Shown: positions 16,663 to 26,803 of the stretch, piece by piece | Position numbering within the stretch: the first letter of the stretch is position 1 | Layout of the letters: each line of letters opens with the position of its first letter | Source: Bacteroidia bacterium | Lineage (GTDB): Bacteria; Bacteroidota; Bacteroidia; 2-12-FULL-35-15 | Direction of reading: 5' to 3' | DNA length: 64,000 bases | NCBI GenBank assembly: GCA_020051175.1 | Contig: JAGVJJ010000007.1 | Coordinates: forward strand, 248,001 to 312,000 | Notes under the pieces: generated by a model | Told to the model about the DNA's origin: nothing | Database searches by the model: none | What the model saw: only the letters and a program-made list of their open reading frames with translations | Translations under genes and position numbers: made by a program

Positions 16663-19296
16663 TTATTTTGCTTTTTCCAATTTAGGTTTCTGATCACTTT
16701 CAATTGGGTTCCGGAAGACAAATTCATTTTTAAACAGGTCCATTACAATCTGGCTGCCTTTATGGACCTTGCCCGCAAGTATTTGTTTCGACAGTTCATT
16801 CAAAACTCTTTTTTGCATCACCCGTTTGATAGGACGCGCTCCAAATTGTGGATCAAAGCCCAGCTGCGCCAGCCAGTCAATAGCATCAGAAGTTGCAGTC
16901 AGATATACATCGTTTTCTTCCAGCATCTTAGCGATCTGTTTGAATTGTATTTCCACAATATGATGAACATCATCTCTTGTAAGTGGCGTAAACATAATCG
17001 TTTCATCGATACGGTTCAGGAACTCAGGCCGTATGCTTTTTTTAAGCAATTCGAATACTTCCACTTTGGTTTTTGCCATTATTTCATCCCTGTTTTTCTC
17101 CGTCAGCTTTTCAAAATTCTCTTGTATCAGATGGGAACCCATATTGGAAGTCATGATAATGATGGTGTTCTTGAAATTGACCACACGGCCTTTGTTGTCT
17201 GTTAAACGCCCATCATCCAGTACTTGCAGCAAAATATTGAACACATCCGGATGCGCTTTTTCAATTTCATCCAGCAATACAACACTGTATGGCTTTCTTC
17301 TTACTGCCTCGGTAAGCTGTCCGCCTTCATCATAACCAACGTATCCCGGAGGTGCACCAACAAGCCGGCTTACCGCATGACGTTCCTGGTATTCGCTCAT
17401 ATCAATACGTGTCATGCTGTTCTCGTTGTTGAAAAGGAATTCGGCCAATGCTTTCGCCAGCTCGGTTTTTCCAACCCCGGTTGTACCCAGGAAAATAAAT
17501 GAACCGATTGGTCGCTTGGAATCCTGCAAGCCCGCACGGCTTCTGCGTATAGCATCACTGATGGCTTCTATGGCTTCTTCCTGTCCCACAACACGCTTGT
17601 GCAATTCATCTTCTAAATGCAGCAGTTTCTCACGCTCACTCTGAAGCATGCGGGATACCGGTATACCCGTCCATATTGAAATAACACCGGCAATGTCTTC
17701 ACTGTCCACTTCTTCTTTTATAAGTTGTGAGCCGTTTTGCTGCATCTCTGCCAGCTTGCTTTCGTAAGTTTTGAGCTGTGTTTCCGCTTCTTTTATACGT
17801 CCATAGCGTATTTCAGCTACTTTCCCATAATCTCCGCTACGCTCTGCCTGCTCTGCTTCAAATTTCAGGTGTTCAATTTGTTCTTTAACTTTTTGAATTC
17901 CTTCCACCACTTCTTTTTCGCTTTGCCATTTGGCCCTTAAATCACTACGCTCATCGGCAAGCTCGGCAATTTCTCTGTTGAGCTCTTCCAGCTTTTTGGT
18001 GTCATTTTCACGCTTTATCGCTTCGCGTTCAATTTCAAGCTGACGTATTTTCCTTTCTAAAACGTCCAGTTCTATTGGCATGGAATTAATTTGCATACGT
18101 AATTTCGATGCAGCCTCATCCATCAGGTCAATGGCTTTGTCCGGTAAAAAGCGGTCATTGATATATCGTTGCGAAAGTTCTACAGCCGATATAATGGCTT
18201 CGTCCTTAATACGCACCTTATGGTGTGTTTCATATTTTTCTTTGATACCACGCAGAATGGAAATAGCATCTTCTCCATTGGGTTCATCCACCATTACTTT
18301 CTGGAAACGTCTTTCAAGGGCTTTGTCTTTCTCAAAATATTTTTGAAACTCATTTAGTGTGGTAGCGCCAATGGCACGGAGCTCTCCGCGTGCCAATGCA
18401 GGCTTTAATATATTGGCGGCATCCATTGCCCCTTCGCCACCACCGGCACCAACAAGGGTATGTATCTCATCAATAAAAAGTATGATTTCTCCTTCTGCTG
18501 AAATCACTTCTTTTACAACGGATTTTAAACGTTCCTCAAATTCTCCTTTAAACTTCGCACCGGCAATCAACGCGCCCATGTCCAGCGAATAGATTTGTTT
18601 TGTTTTCAGGTTTTCAGGAACATCACCGTTTAATATACGGTGCGCTAAGCCTTCGGCAATGGCCGTTTTACCTACACCGGGTTCACCTACAAGAATTGGG
18701 TTGTTTTTTGTTCTTCGTGATAAAATCTGCAATACCCTGCGTATTTCTTCATCACGGCCAATTACCGGGTCAAGCTTGCCATTCCGGGCCTGCTCATTTA
18801 AATTTATGGCATATTTGTTAAGTGCATTGTAGGTATCTTCTGCAGTCTGACTGGTTACCTTGGCACCCTTGCGCAACTCATTGATGGCTGCTTTCAGGTC
18901 TTTTTCAGTAACACCATTGTCTTTCAGAAGCTGTGAAATCGTATCTTTTGCTGATAAAATTCCCAGCAGCAAATGCTCAATGGATACGTATTCATCCCCA
19001 AATTCTTTCAGGAAAGTCGATGCTTTCGCAACAGCCTGGTTAGCACTGTTCGATAAATAGGGCTGACCACCCGAAACTTTCGGATAGCCTTCAACAATTT
19101 TGTTTAATGCAGCACTCAGCATTGGAGTATTTACATTAAGCTTTTTTAATATAAATGGTGTAACATTTTCATCCACTTCAAGAATACCCTTTAGCAGATG
19201 GCCATTTTCAATGGCTTGCTGGCCATTTACAGTAGCAATTTGTACAGCCTGCTGTACTGCTTCCTGCGATTTGATTGTGAAATTATTCAGATTCAT
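16663..19296 (-). CDS. clpB: ATP-dependent disaggregase ClpB
   Basis: ClpB here is an 877-residue, full-length protein. The start at 19296 ([18 protein letters not shown]) gives the conserved N domain; the longer frame to 19338 adds 14 unrelated residues. NBD1 has Walker [10 protein letters not shown], followed by the middle coiled-coil (M domain) near residues 410-520, which identifies ClpB rather than ClpA or ClpC. NBD2 has GTTGVGKTE, and the family motif [20 protein letters not shown] is present. ClpB works with DnaK to rescue aggregated proteins after heat or oxidative stress. The gene stands alone. Confidence 0.93.
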   Translation of the reverse strand: MNLNNFTIKSQEAVQQAVQIATVNGQQAIENGHLLKGILEVDENVTPFILKKLNVNTPMLSAALNKIVEGYPKVSGGQPYLSNSANQAVAKASTFLKEFGDEYVSIEHLLLGILSAKDTISQLLKDNGVTEKDLKAAINELRKGAKVTSQTAEDTYNALNKYAINLNEQARNGKLDPVIGRDEEIRRVLQILSRRTKNNPILVGEPGVGKTAIAEGLAHRILNGDVPENLKTKQIYSLDMGALIAGAKFKGEFEERLKSVVKEVISAEGEIILFIDEIHTLVGAGGGEGAMDAANILKPALARGELRAIGATTLNEFQKYFEKDKALERRFQKVMVDEPNGEDAISILRGIKEKYETHHKVRIKDEAIISAVELSQRYINDRFLPDKAIDLMDEAASKLRMQINSMPIELDVLERKIRQLEIEREAIKRENDTKKLEELNREIAELADERSDLRAKWQSEKEVVEGIQKVKEQIEHLKFEAEQAERSGDYGKVAEIRYGRIKEAETQLKTYESKLAEMQQNGSQLIKEEVDSEDIAGVISIWTGIPVSRMLQSEREKLLHLEDELHKRVVGQEEAIEAISDAIRRSRAGLQDSKRPIGSFIFLGTTGVGKTELAKALAEFLFNNENSMTRIDMSEYQERHAVSRLVGAPPGYVGYDEGGQLTEAVRRKPYSVVLLDEIEKAHPDVFNILLQVLDDGRLTDNKGRVVNFKNTIIIMTSNMGSHLIQENFEKLTEKNRDEIMAKTKVEVFELLKKSIRPEFLNRIDETIMFTPLTRDDVHHIVEIQFKQIAKMLEENDVYLTATSDAIDWLAQLGFDPQFGARPIKRVMQKRVLNELSKQILAGKVHKGSQIVMDLFKNEFVFRNPIESDQKPKLEKAK

Positions 19297-19480
19297 GATT
19301 TTTAAAATTTGGCAGACTTTAATTGGTCTGTTATACAAGGCGAATTACAAAATTTATTCCAGTACAAAAAATGATATTAAACCGGCTTTAAAATGATTTT
19401 TATCAGGACGAAATGGCGTAAAAATGCAATTTTGAATGACTTTTTGGCTTTCAGCATGCTTTATTTCTGCCATTCCATAA

Positions 19481-19930
19481 TTAATCAGCACTCGTATTTT
19501 CGGGCAAGAAGGGATTAGTTTTTAAGTGCCTTATTTTAAAATTATAAACTTCATCAATGAGCGCCTCTTTGTCTTCGAAAGCATTGTATTCATGTTTAAA
19601 CCACAGCGAAAATTCCAGGGAGAGCAAATCTGCAACCGCCTGGCGGTTTTTTTTATCAGGAAGTTTATATATCAGGGTTTTGGTGAGGAATTGGTATTTG
19701 TTGGGGTTTGTCTTTAAGGGCGGAGTTTTTATAGGATCGAAACGATTGATAATTGCAAGCAAATCGTAGTACCTTTTTCCAGCTAAGGTTCTAACGACTT
19801 CAATATCGGGAATGCCTTTGTGAAAAATTTCCCGTTTCCTGATAGATAATAAATCGGATGAAGCACTGATACTTTCATGCTTTTCCGTTTGAATTATTTT
19901 GATGGCTTTTAATATAAAATCAAATAACAT
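19481..19930 (-). CDS. hypothetical protein
   Basis: This 149-residue protein is highly charged and helical, with no signal peptide or membrane segment. It has pairs of basic and acidic residues and a stretch DPIKTPPLKTNPNKYQF that may be a disordered linker. I do not recognise the family. It lies between clpB and the large T9SS gene on the same strand but is separated from both by more than 60 bases. The next gene upstream ends with a terminator, so it probably has its own promoter. Confidence 0.5.
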   Translation of the reverse strand: MLFDFILKAIKIIQTEKHESISASSDLLSIRKREIFHKGIPDIEVVRTLAGKRYYDLLAIINRFDPIKTPPLKTNPNKYQFLTKTLIYKLPDKKNRQAVADLLSLEFSLWFKHEYNAFEDKEALIDEVYNFKIRHLKTNPFLPENTSAD

Positions 19931-19954
19931 ACAAAATTGTTAAGTTATCAACTA

Positions 19955-19987
19955 AAAAGCGGCTTTGTTATTGACAAAGCCGCTTTT
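19955..19987 (-). terminator. rho-independent terminator after the T9SS protein gene
   Basis: AAAAGCGGCTTTGT (19955-19968) and ACAAAGCCGCTTTT (19974-19987) pair perfectly over 14 bp with a 5-base loop. It starts just after the stop codon of the large minus-strand gene at 19993. The T-rich end on the minus strand makes it a strong intrinsic terminator. Confidence 0.88.
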
Positions 19988-19992
19988 CTCAT

Positions 19993-22900
19993 TTATTCAG
20001 TCACAAGTTTGGTGGTTATAATTTCTGAGTCCAGTTTTACCTTAACGTAATAAACGCCTTTTGCGAGTTTATCAAGTTTAATCTGTTTATTATATTCTTC
20101 GCCAATGGCATCGGTACTTTCAAATACTTTCATACCTACCGTGTTCATTACTGTAATCATAATCTCATCTGTGCCGGAATTTTTAATGTTGATGGTGAAA
20201 CTTCCGTCCTGTGCCGGATTTGGAAATACCATGATTTCGCGTAAAGCGCTCTCATCTTCCACTACGTCTGTACATATTTCAACATTTACGGTTTCGGATA
20301 TGGAGTCACTGCAACCTGTTGCAGTGATTGTTCCCGTTACAAAATATTCTGTTGTATCTGTTGGTGAAACGGTATATGCTGCTGTTGACGGCCCGTTTGT
20401 CCAAACAAAGCTGTCGGCACCGCTTGCTGTAAGTGTAGTGTTACCACCGCTGCATATTGTTGTAAGACCATTTATACTAAGCGTTGGCAATGGATTTACC
20501 GTAACTACAACTGGTGCGGAAACTCCTATTACTCCGGCCGAGTCAACAGTTACAGTATAGCTGGCAGCAGAATCAACAGTAATGGATTGTGTTGTTTCTC
20601 CATTTGACCATAAGTAAGTATCACCAGGGCTTGATGTCAATGTTACTTCATCGCCATCGCAAAATGACAATGACCCTGTATTTGTAATAGTTGGTGTTAT
20701 ACCAGTTTGTACGGTTCTGCATTCAGAAAATTCTGAGGAGTTGCCATTTGCATCTGTTGCAATTGCTGTTATTACGTTTCCAGTTGCAACCGTCACATTA
20801 AACGAGCTGCTGATAGAAACATTTCCTGAATTATCGGTCATTAGCGTATCAGTTCCAATAAGCTGTTGTCCTTGTCCATTGCCTGAAGGATCGCAGGTCG
20901 CTGTACTAAAGTATTGAACAGTATAGGTGGAATTGGACGCAGAATTATATGTTCCCATTATTGATACTGAAGAGCTGGTAGCAAATGCACCGCTTAGTTC
21001 AGGATAATTTAAACTGGTATTCGGACCACTATCTCCATCACCGCTATCGTTTGCATCTGGTGTATAATCAACCGATAAATCAATACCCATTTGAGCATTG
21101 TCATAAATTAGATTAGACAATATTGAATTGCCATTGCCCGCATTTGTGTAAAGTCCAATGCCAAAACCATAATTGTTTGCAATGATGTTTCCTTCCGATG
21201 TTTCTGCGCCCCCGATCATATTATCTGCGCTGCCGTTCATCAGCATAATTCCGGCACTGAACTGCCCGGGATCACCATTTCCTACAGAATGTGTCATACC
21301 TGTATCTGTCCCAATATAATTGGATTGAATAATATTGCTATAGGTGTTGTCCATCCATATACCTGCTTCGTCATAGGAGTTATCAGAAATTACATTATCT
21401 GTAATCACATTATTGTATGTGCTGTCACCAAGTAGTATTCCTGCATTCGCGTTTCCGGCCACCGAATATCCGTCAGCTGCAACACCAATAAAATTGCCAA
21501 TAATACTGTTGTCATGGCTTAGCGAACCATTTATCATGATCCCCCTGTTATTGCCTGAAATAAGGTTTCTTTCGCCAGCGGCAGTTCCGCCAATTCTATT
21601 ATAAGCACAGGTATCTGCAATCTGTATTCCGTGTGCGGAAGTCCCACTTGTAAGCATTCCTGAAAATGTAGTACCAATAAAGTTGCCGATTACCACGTTG
21701 CTATCTGATTTGGTGAATACAACCCCACCGCTAATAAGGTTTCTGTCTGCGCTGGAACTACCACCTACTGTATTTAAATGCTGGTTGTGAATGTTAAGCA
21801 CAGAAGTGCCGGGAGTTGCACCATCTGCTTCAATACCAATGTAACAGCCTTTAATCGTATTGTTATTCCTGCTCTTGGAATAACCTTCTTCATATAAAAA
21901 GTCAATGGCTCCGTTTACAAAGCTAAGCCCCATCAGTACATTGTTGCAGCTGTGAAAAGAAATGGCAGAGCCCCCATGAGTAGCGTCAATAGCTATTTTT
22001 ATACTCGTATTTAACCCCTGGTCAAATACGCTCGTATTGGCGCTGGCTCCGGGTTGCGTATAACCATCGATATCAACCGGGTAAAATACATCCGGATAAA
22101 TGGCACCTGGGCTAATGGTTTTCAGGCCTCCGCCACTTATATTAAATGTTATCGGTAAGGCAAGTGTGTCGTAGCCATCATAGGGCGGACGCGCATTTGC
22201 TTCTTCGAGTGCAGCTCTTAATGTACAAACATTACCTGCTGTTAAGCACAAGCCATCCCCGGGTGTTTTATCACTGGTGTCCAATGTGGAATTTACAACA
22301 AGTGAAGTTACATTCTGCTTATTGAAGGTTACAGGAACCCTTATAAGATCGCGGTCATACGTTCCTGAATTCCATTTTGTATAGTAGAGGTAACAGTTTT
22401 GTCCCGCCATTTCAAAGTTGCGTGATGTATCATTGTGGTCAATTATGGAAGGGTAATTGGAGCCTCCGGCAGCCCATGTTGAAGCGGTTGTCATGATTAG
22501 CCTTTTGGACGACCAGTTAATAAGGTCATCGGACAGGGCATAATAAAATCCATATTGCAGGGAGCCGTTTACTTCACCAATGGTATAATCTACAACCATG
22601 TATTTCCCAAAGTAAGTGTTATACGTCAGGCTGGCGCACATTTTACCAATATTGTCGCGGGATACCGGAGCAAGCACTATATCAGCCGGATCAAATCCTG
22701 TTTCGGTATACGGATTTAAGAATTGAACCGTAAAATCGGTCCCGTTCCATCCTCTCCAGCTGGTAGGGTCACTTAAATCATTGGTTCGTATAATACCTGC
22801 GCCCCAGTCTTGCAGCAAATGACTTTCCAGCTGCACCATTTTATAATAATAACCGTCCTTAAAGATAATGTTCGATCCTCCGAAAAGCCCAAAAGGCGCA

Positions 22901-23424
22901 TGTGTTGTAGGGTAGGGTGATTCATAAGGAGATGCCGCAACAAGGTGGTTGGGTGCTGTGGTATGGGAATAGGTTCTGCCGCTGTCCGAAGAGGATACGT
23001 AAGTAATGGAATTGTACCAGCAGTTGTTTGCATTTCCGCAGGGAACATATTCATTATGCACCAGTGCGTGAATATTTATACCATCCAATGTGTATGGTGC
23101 AACAATCCACTCATTGTTATTATAAGTAGCCGGATCTGTATCTTGGTCCGATGTCATTACAGGGGTGCAATCCCTTACCAGTGTTGTAAAGCTGCTCCCG
23201 GTCATTCTCCATGTAGTATAGTGCGAAGCAATAAGATTCAGCGTTCCGGCTGCATCGCGGAATGCCCTTGCCGGAGCATCCGGAATATCAATTGTATTGC
23301 AGTTATCGGTTGAATAATCAAATACGGTTTCAGGTGTTCCTGTTGTGGGTGTTCCGGGGTAAATAATTTGTGCGGAACCTGATAAAGAAACGAAAGTGCC
23401 AATAAGTAAAGCTACTTTTTTCAT
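19993..23424 (-). CDS. T9SS-exported beta-helix protein with propeller-like N-terminus
   Basis: The protein has 1143 residues; the start at 23424 gives a signal peptide (MKKVALLIGTFVSLSGSAQ), while an open frame continues upstream to 23583 with no signal character. Residues about 40-370 look like a propeller fold of the glycoside hydrolase 43/sialidase type (GGSNIIFKDGYYYKMVQ, YYALSDDLINWSSKR). A CSLREA-like stretch (GNVCTLRAALEEANA) then opens a right-handed beta-helix with repeated N-x-I-x-G-N turns up to about residue 850. Two Ig/PKD-like domains (SFCDGDEVTLTS, TTICSGGNTTLTASG) follow, and a type IX secretion sorting domain closes the protein (VFPNPAQDGSFTI...GVYYVKV). It should be anchored or released at the surface. 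Catalytic residues could not be assigned, so it may be a binding protein. Confidence 0.85.
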   Translation of the reverse strand: MKKVALLIGTFVSLSGSAQIIYPGTPTTGTPETVFDYSTDNCNTIDIPDAPARAFRDAAGTLNLIASHYTTWRMTGSSFTTLVRDCTPVMTSDQDTDPATYNNNEWIVAPYTLDGINIHALVHNEYVPCGNANNCWYNSITYVSSSDSGRTYSHTTAPNHLVAASPYESPYPTTHAPFGLFGGSNIIFKDGYYYKMVQLESHLLQDWGAGIIRTNDLSDPTSWRGWNGTDFTVQFLNPYTETGFDPADIVLAPVSRDNIGKMCASLTYNTYFGKYMVVDYTIGEVNGSLQYGFYYALSDDLINWSSKRLIMTTASTWAAGGSNYPSIIDHNDTSRNFEMAGQNCYLYYTKWNSGTYDRDLIRVPVTFNKQNVTSLVVNSTLDTSDKTPGDGLCLTAGNVCTLRAALEEANARPPYDGYDTLALPITFNISGGGLKTISPGAIYPDVFYPVDIDGYTQPGASANTSVFDQGLNTSIKIAIDATHGGSAISFHSCNNVLMGLSFVNGAIDFLYEEGYSKSRNNNTIKGCYIGIEADGATPGTSVLNIHNQHLNTVGGSSSADRNLISGGVVFTKSDSNVVIGNFIGTTFSGMLTSGTSAHGIQIADTCAYNRIGGTAAGERNLISGNNRGIMINGSLSHDNSIIGNFIGVAADGYSVAGNANAGILLGDSTYNNVITDNVISDNSYDEAGIWMDNTYSNIIQSNYIGTDTGMTHSVGNGDPGQFSAGIMLMNGSADNMIGGAETSEGNIIANNYGFGIGLYTNAGNGNSILSNLIYDNAQMGIDLSVDYTPDANDSGDGDSGPNTSLNYPELSGAFATSSSVSIMGTYNSASNSTYTVQYFSTATCDPSGNGQGQQLIGTDTLMTDNSGNVSISSSFNVTVATGNVITAIATDANGNSSEFSECRTVQTGITPTITNTGSLSFCDGDEVTLTSSPGDTYLWSNGETTQSITVDSAASYTVTVDSAGVIGVSAPVVVTVNPLPTLSINGLTTICSGGNTTLTASGADSFVWTNGPSTAAYTVSPTDTTEYFVTGTITATGCSDSISETVNVEICTDVVEDESALREIMVFPNPAQDGSFTINIKNSGTDEIMITVMNTVGMKVFESTDAIGEEYNKQIKLDKLAKGVYYVKVKLDSEIITTKLVTE

Positions 23425-23546
23425 ATTGCTATAGGTATATATAAATGTGGTTTTATAAACAGCTTTTTTATTCAAAAATAGTGTTTTGGGTAGTACAATG
23501 CCATTTTTTTGCCAGAAATAAATTATACAAATTTTATTTAATTCAT

Positions 23547-23554
23547 TAGATTTG
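23547..23554 (+). promoter_or_regulatory. possible Bacteroidota -7 element (TAgaTTTG)
   Basis: TAGATTTG fits the TAnnTTTG -7 consensus of the Bacteroidota housekeeping sigma factor. It is 33 bases before the ATG of the Mpo1-like gene and inside the divergent region with the T9SS gene. No convincing -33 element accompanies it. Confidence 0.35.
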
Positions 23555-23586
23555 TATAACATTATAACCATTGTAAAATACAAGCT

Positions 23587-24057
23587 ATGAAATCAATACA
23601 TCAATGGCTTTCAGAATACGGAGAGAGCCACCAGAACCATACAAACAAAACTGTTCATTGGATTTGTGTACCACTTATTATGTTTAGCCTAATTGGTCTT
23701 TTGTGGTCAATCCCAACACCTGAAGCATTTCATAACTTTAGTTTTCCATTGAACTACGGTACCATATTTCTTTTACTAGCATTGTGTTATTATTTGTTAT
23801 TATCAATACCGCTTACAATCGGGATGCTGTTTGTTACTGCTGCTATTATTGCGGGCAACTATTATCTGGCAAAGGCTGATATCGCCCCGCTGTGGCTTAT
23901 CTCTATTCTTATTTTTGCTGTAGCCTGGATAGGCCAGTTCATCGGTCATAACATTGAAGGCAAAAAACCTTCATTTCTGAAAGACCTGCAATTTCTGCTG
24001 ATTGGGCCTATGTGGCTGCTTAGTTTTATTTATAAGAAGCTGAATATCGCTTATTAA
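23587..24057 (+). CDS. Mpo1-like (DUF962) membrane protein
   Basis: The product of 156 residues belongs to the Mpo1/YGL010w (DUF962) family. The N-terminal IHQWLSEYGESHQNHTNK and VHWICVPLIMFSLIG are characteristic; the His residues in SHQNHTNK, the VHW motif and the later GQFIGHNIEGKKPS fit the iron-binding site. Four hydrophobic helices are visible. In yeast, Mpo1 is a dioxygenase that shortens 2-hydroxy fatty acids derived from phytosphingosine. In bacteria the role is unproven. A phosphodiesterase resembling neutral sphingomyelinase lies just downstream. Confidence 0.85.
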   Translation: MKSIHQWLSEYGESHQNHTNKTVHWICVPLIMFSLIGLLWSIPTPEAFHNFSFPLNYGTIFLLLALCYYLLLSIPLTIGMLFVTAAIIAGNYYLAKADIAPLWLISILIFAVAWIGQFIGHNIEGKKPSFLKDLQFLLIGPMWLLSFIYKKLNIAY

Positions 24058-24077
24058 TTATTTGAAAAAAATATTTC

Positions 24078-24100
24078 GTTTCCTGCGTTTTACAGGAAAC
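24078..24100. other. short intergenic hairpin
   Basis: GTTTCCTG (24078-24085) pairs with CAGGAAAC (24093-24100) around a 7-base loop, between the Mpo1-like gene and the phosphodiesterase gene. No T run follows, so it may be an mRNA hairpin rather than a terminator. Confidence 0.45.
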
Positions 24101-24132
24101 ATGGGGCTTCTATATATTACTGTTTGAAAAGT

Positions 24133-25032
24133 ATGCATCACAAAAAAATACTCTTTTTTCTATTTATCAGTTTGCTGTATGTTGTAAACGCATGTCAGGC
24201 GCAAACAAATTCCGAGCAAGAAGGAACACCACTGAATATTCTTACCTGGAACCTGTACATGCGTCCCCGTATTGGTTTTCATGACGGACAGGTGAAAAGG
24301 GCCCCCGAAATAGCAAAGCAACTTATAGATAAGGATTATGATGTGATTGTTTTTCAGGAAGCATTTGACAATAAAGCAAGGCGTATACTCTGGAAGCATT
24401 TGAAGGAGAAATACCCTTATCAATCCGGTTCACCCAAACACAAGTATTTCTTTAAAGTGAGTACTGGCGTTTTTATAGTTAGCAAACATCCGCTGAAAGT
24501 AATTGACGACATTTATTTTTCCGATTGTGGTGGTTCCGATTGTTTTGCTGTGAAAGGTGCTGTTTTAGTGAGTCTTGTAAAGAATAACCATAAAATACAG
24601 ATTGTTGGTACTCACCTGCAGGCAGCAAACGGAAAAAAGAAAACGGGTACTGAGATTCGTAAAATACAATACGATGAAATTGTAAATAAATTATTGAAGC
24701 CTTATGCAGAGCCTGGTGTTCCTCAGTTCTTTGCCGGTGATCTGAATACAAAAAAGCACAATAAAGAAGCTTATGAGCAATTGCTAAAAGATATGGAAAT
24801 GGAAGATGGGGATATTACGGGTGAAAATCAGTATTCTTCAGGCGGAAGCCAGAATGATTTCAGGGATGCGGACGATAAGGCAAGTGTGATAGATTATGTG
24901 CTGTGTAAAAAAAACGGTGCTGATGTTAAGTTTATTCAGCGTTCAGTAAAAATATTCCGCAGTGACTGGAGCAAAGAACACAAAGATCTTTCCGACCATT
25001 ACGCGGTATTAGCCAATATCCTGCTAAAATGA
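24133..25032 (+). CDS. endonuclease/exonuclease/phosphatase-fold enzyme, sphingomyelinase-like
   Basis: The gene encodes about 299 residues. The ATG at 24133 is preferred to the in-frame TTG at 24124. The N-terminus (MHHKKILFFLFISLLYVV) is a signal peptide and NAC at its end resembles a lipobox, so the protein is likely a membrane-anchored lipoprotein. The catalytic motifs of the EEP superfamily are all visible: NILTWNLYMR, VFQEAFDN, GTHLQ, GDLNTK and SDHYAVL with the catalytic His. The N-terminal motif, WNLYMRP, is closer to neutral sphingomyelinase than to nucleases. It hydrolyses a phosphodiester bond; a phosphosphingolipid is a plausible substrate. It overlaps the next gene by 4 bases. 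Confidence 0.8.
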   Translation: MHHKKILFFLFISLLYVVNACQAQTNSEQEGTPLNILTWNLYMRPRIGFHDGQVKRAPEIAKQLIDKDYDVIVFQEAFDNKARRILWKHLKEKYPYQSGSPKHKYFFKVSTGVFIVSKHPLKVIDDIYFSDCGGSDCFAVKGAVLVSLVKNNHKIQIVGTHLQAANGKKKTGTEIRKIQYDEIVNKLLKPYAEPGVPQFFAGDLNTKKHNKEAYEQLLKDMEMEDGDITGENQYSSGGSQNDFRDADDKASVIDYVLCKKNGADVKFIQRSVKIFRSDWSKEHKDLSDHYAVLANILLK

Positions 25033-25358
25033 ACTGGGCGTTACTGATTGTTGCTGGTTTATTTGAAGCGGCTTTTGCCATTTGCCTTGGAAAAGCAAAA
25101 GCCGAAACAGGTACTGCAGCTTTTTTCTGGATGGCAGGTTTTTTCTGCTGCCTCTTCATAAGTATGTTTTTATTGTATAAGGCTGTTCAAACATTGCCTA
25201 TAGGCACTGCTTATGCTGTTTGGACCGGAATAGGTGCGGTGGGTACTGTTCTGGCTGGCATTTTTATTTTTAAGGAACCTGTAGATTTCTGGAGGATATT
25301 TTTCATTACAACTCTTATCGGCTCAATTATAGGGTTGAAGGTGGTTTCTCACGATTGA
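25029..25358 (+). CDS. small multidrug resistance (SMR) exporter, SugE/Gdx-like
   Basis: This 109-residue protein has four membrane helices and belongs to the SMR family. The essential Glu of helix 1 is in GLFEAAFAICLG, and the later AYAVWTGIGAVGTVLAGI motif (helix 3) contains the W-T-G-I-G pattern of the SugE/Gdx branch. Gdx members export guanidinium. The start overlaps the stop of the phosphodiesterase gene (ATGA), and the end overlaps the convergent aroA gene by 10 bases. The overlap suggests co-transcription with the phosphodiesterase; substrate is not shown. Confidence 0.85.
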   Translation: MNWALLIVAGLFEAAFAICLGKAKAETGTAAFFWMAGFFCCLFISMFLLYKAVQTLPIGTAYAVWTGIGAVGTVLAGIFIFKEPVDFWRIFFITTLIGSIIGLKVVSHD

Positions 25359-26611
25359 AGCTCTTCTATAATAAAACCAACACTTTTTAAATCCTTCCAA
25401 AAATCAGGATATGATTTTTTTACTACTTCTGGCTGATCAATGATAATGTGGTCATATTTCATTGCAAGTGATGCAAAAGCCAGTGCCATGCGATGATCAT
25501 TGTAGGTGTTTATTGTAATGATTTGGTGGGCTTCAGATACCTTAGGAATGATTTCTATAGAATTATCATTATTAACCAGAACTTCTACATTCAGCTTCTG
25601 AAGTTCTTTTTTTAATGCTTCAATACGGTCGGTTTCTTTAATGCGGAGCGTGTGTACACCATTACAAAGCATAGGTATACCTGTTGCAGATGCTACAACA
25701 GCAACCGTCTGTGCGAGGTCGGGGCAATCGGAAAAATCAAAACTAAAATGCTCTTTTTTGCTGGGTGTTTTTGTAAGATGAACCCCACCTTCTATGTAAT
25801 CGGTTTTTATTCCAAAAAAAGTAAATAGGTCAGCAACAATGGCATCGCCTTGCAGGCTCGGATGTTTAAGTCCTTTAATAATAAAGTCTGCATCCCTGGC
25901 CAATGCTGCAATTGCATACCAATACGAAGCCGAGCTCCAGTCTGCTTCTACTTCAAACTGATATCCGGGTTCGTTTTTTTTGTGGTAATTCTGCTTGCTT
26001 ACTGAGATGTGTGCATCATGCCACTGACCATAAACCCTGAATTCTTCCATCATTTTCAGGGTCATATTGATATAAGGCCGTGATGTAACCTCGCCTTTGA
26101 ACTTTATAACAAGACCGTTTGGGAGTCTAGGTGCAATCAATAGGAGGGCGGAGATAAACTGACTGCTTACATTTCCATCAATTTCCACTTCTGTTCCTGA
26201 AAGTGTGGTTCCTGTAATTTTTAAAGGTGGAAAGCCAGGTTTCTCAAGGTATTCAATTTTCGCACCAAGGCTGCGCAGGGCTTCAACCAATATTCCTATG
26301 GGTCTCACCTTCATGCCCTCCGAACACAATAAGGTATGTGTCCCTGGCTGTGTTGCAAAAAATGCGGTTAAAAACCGTATTGCAGTCCCTGCATCTTCAA
26401 CATTGTAAACTCTTTCTGCAGCAGGCTTCTGAGCGGTTTTTAAAATGTTTTGTAGTACAGCTGTGTCATTGGCTGCCGCAAGATTATTTATTGTAAATAT
26501 CTCACTGCACAAAGCCTGTATAATCAAGGCCCGGTTACTTTCGCTCTTTGAAGCAGTAAGTGTAATGTTACCACGCAGTGTTTTTGACGGATGTGAGATT
26601 TTATACTTCAT
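25349..26611 (-). CDS. aroA: 3-phosphoshikimate 1-carboxyvinyltransferase (EPSP synthase)
   Basis: The protein of 420 residues has the two inverse-barrel domains of the EPT family. Visible signatures are KSESNRALIIQAL near the start, GNVSSQFISALLL in the middle and DHRMALAFASLA near the C-terminus. The reaction joins PEP to shikimate-3-phosphate, the sixth step of the shikimate pathway. Length is in the normal range of about 420-440. The end overlaps the SMR exporter gene by 10 bases in convergent orientation. The gene is the only shikimate gene in the window. Confidence 0.92.
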   Translation of the reverse strand: MKYKISHPSKTLRGNITLTASKSESNRALIIQALCSEIFTINNLAAANDTAVLQNILKTAQKPAAERVYNVEDAGTAIRFLTAFFATQPGTHTLLCSEGMKVRPIGILVEALRSLGAKIEYLEKPGFPPLKITGTTLSGTEVEIDGNVSSQFISALLLIAPRLPNGLVIKFKGEVTSRPYINMTLKMMEEFRVYGQWHDAHISVSKQNYHKKNEPGYQFEVEADWSSASYWYAIAALARDADFIIKGLKHPSLQGDAIVADLFTFFGIKTDYIEGGVHLTKTPSKKEHFSFDFSDCPDLAQTVAVVASATGIPMLCNGVHTLRIKETDRIEALKKELQKLNVEVLVNNDNSIEIIPKVSEAHQIITINTYNDHRMALAFASLAMKYDHIIIDQPEVVKKSYPDFWKDLKSVGFIIEELQS

Positions 26612-26803
26612 ATGGACTTGTTAGCGCTTTACAAATGCTTTTTTCAGAAGTTACAACAAAATGTCATCACTCAAAATTACAAAGGATAAACAGCAATGGC
26701 AAGTAATTCATGAGCATTCTTAGCTTATTAAAGCTGTGGTGAGGCCACAATCGTAGAATAAAAATAATATCTTCGCAGATATATTTAATGGAATAATAGC
26801 AAT

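Noticed and set aside
22773-23313. Frames of 93 and 122 residues inside the T9SS gene
   Set aside because: Both are shadows of the long beta-helix gene in other frames.
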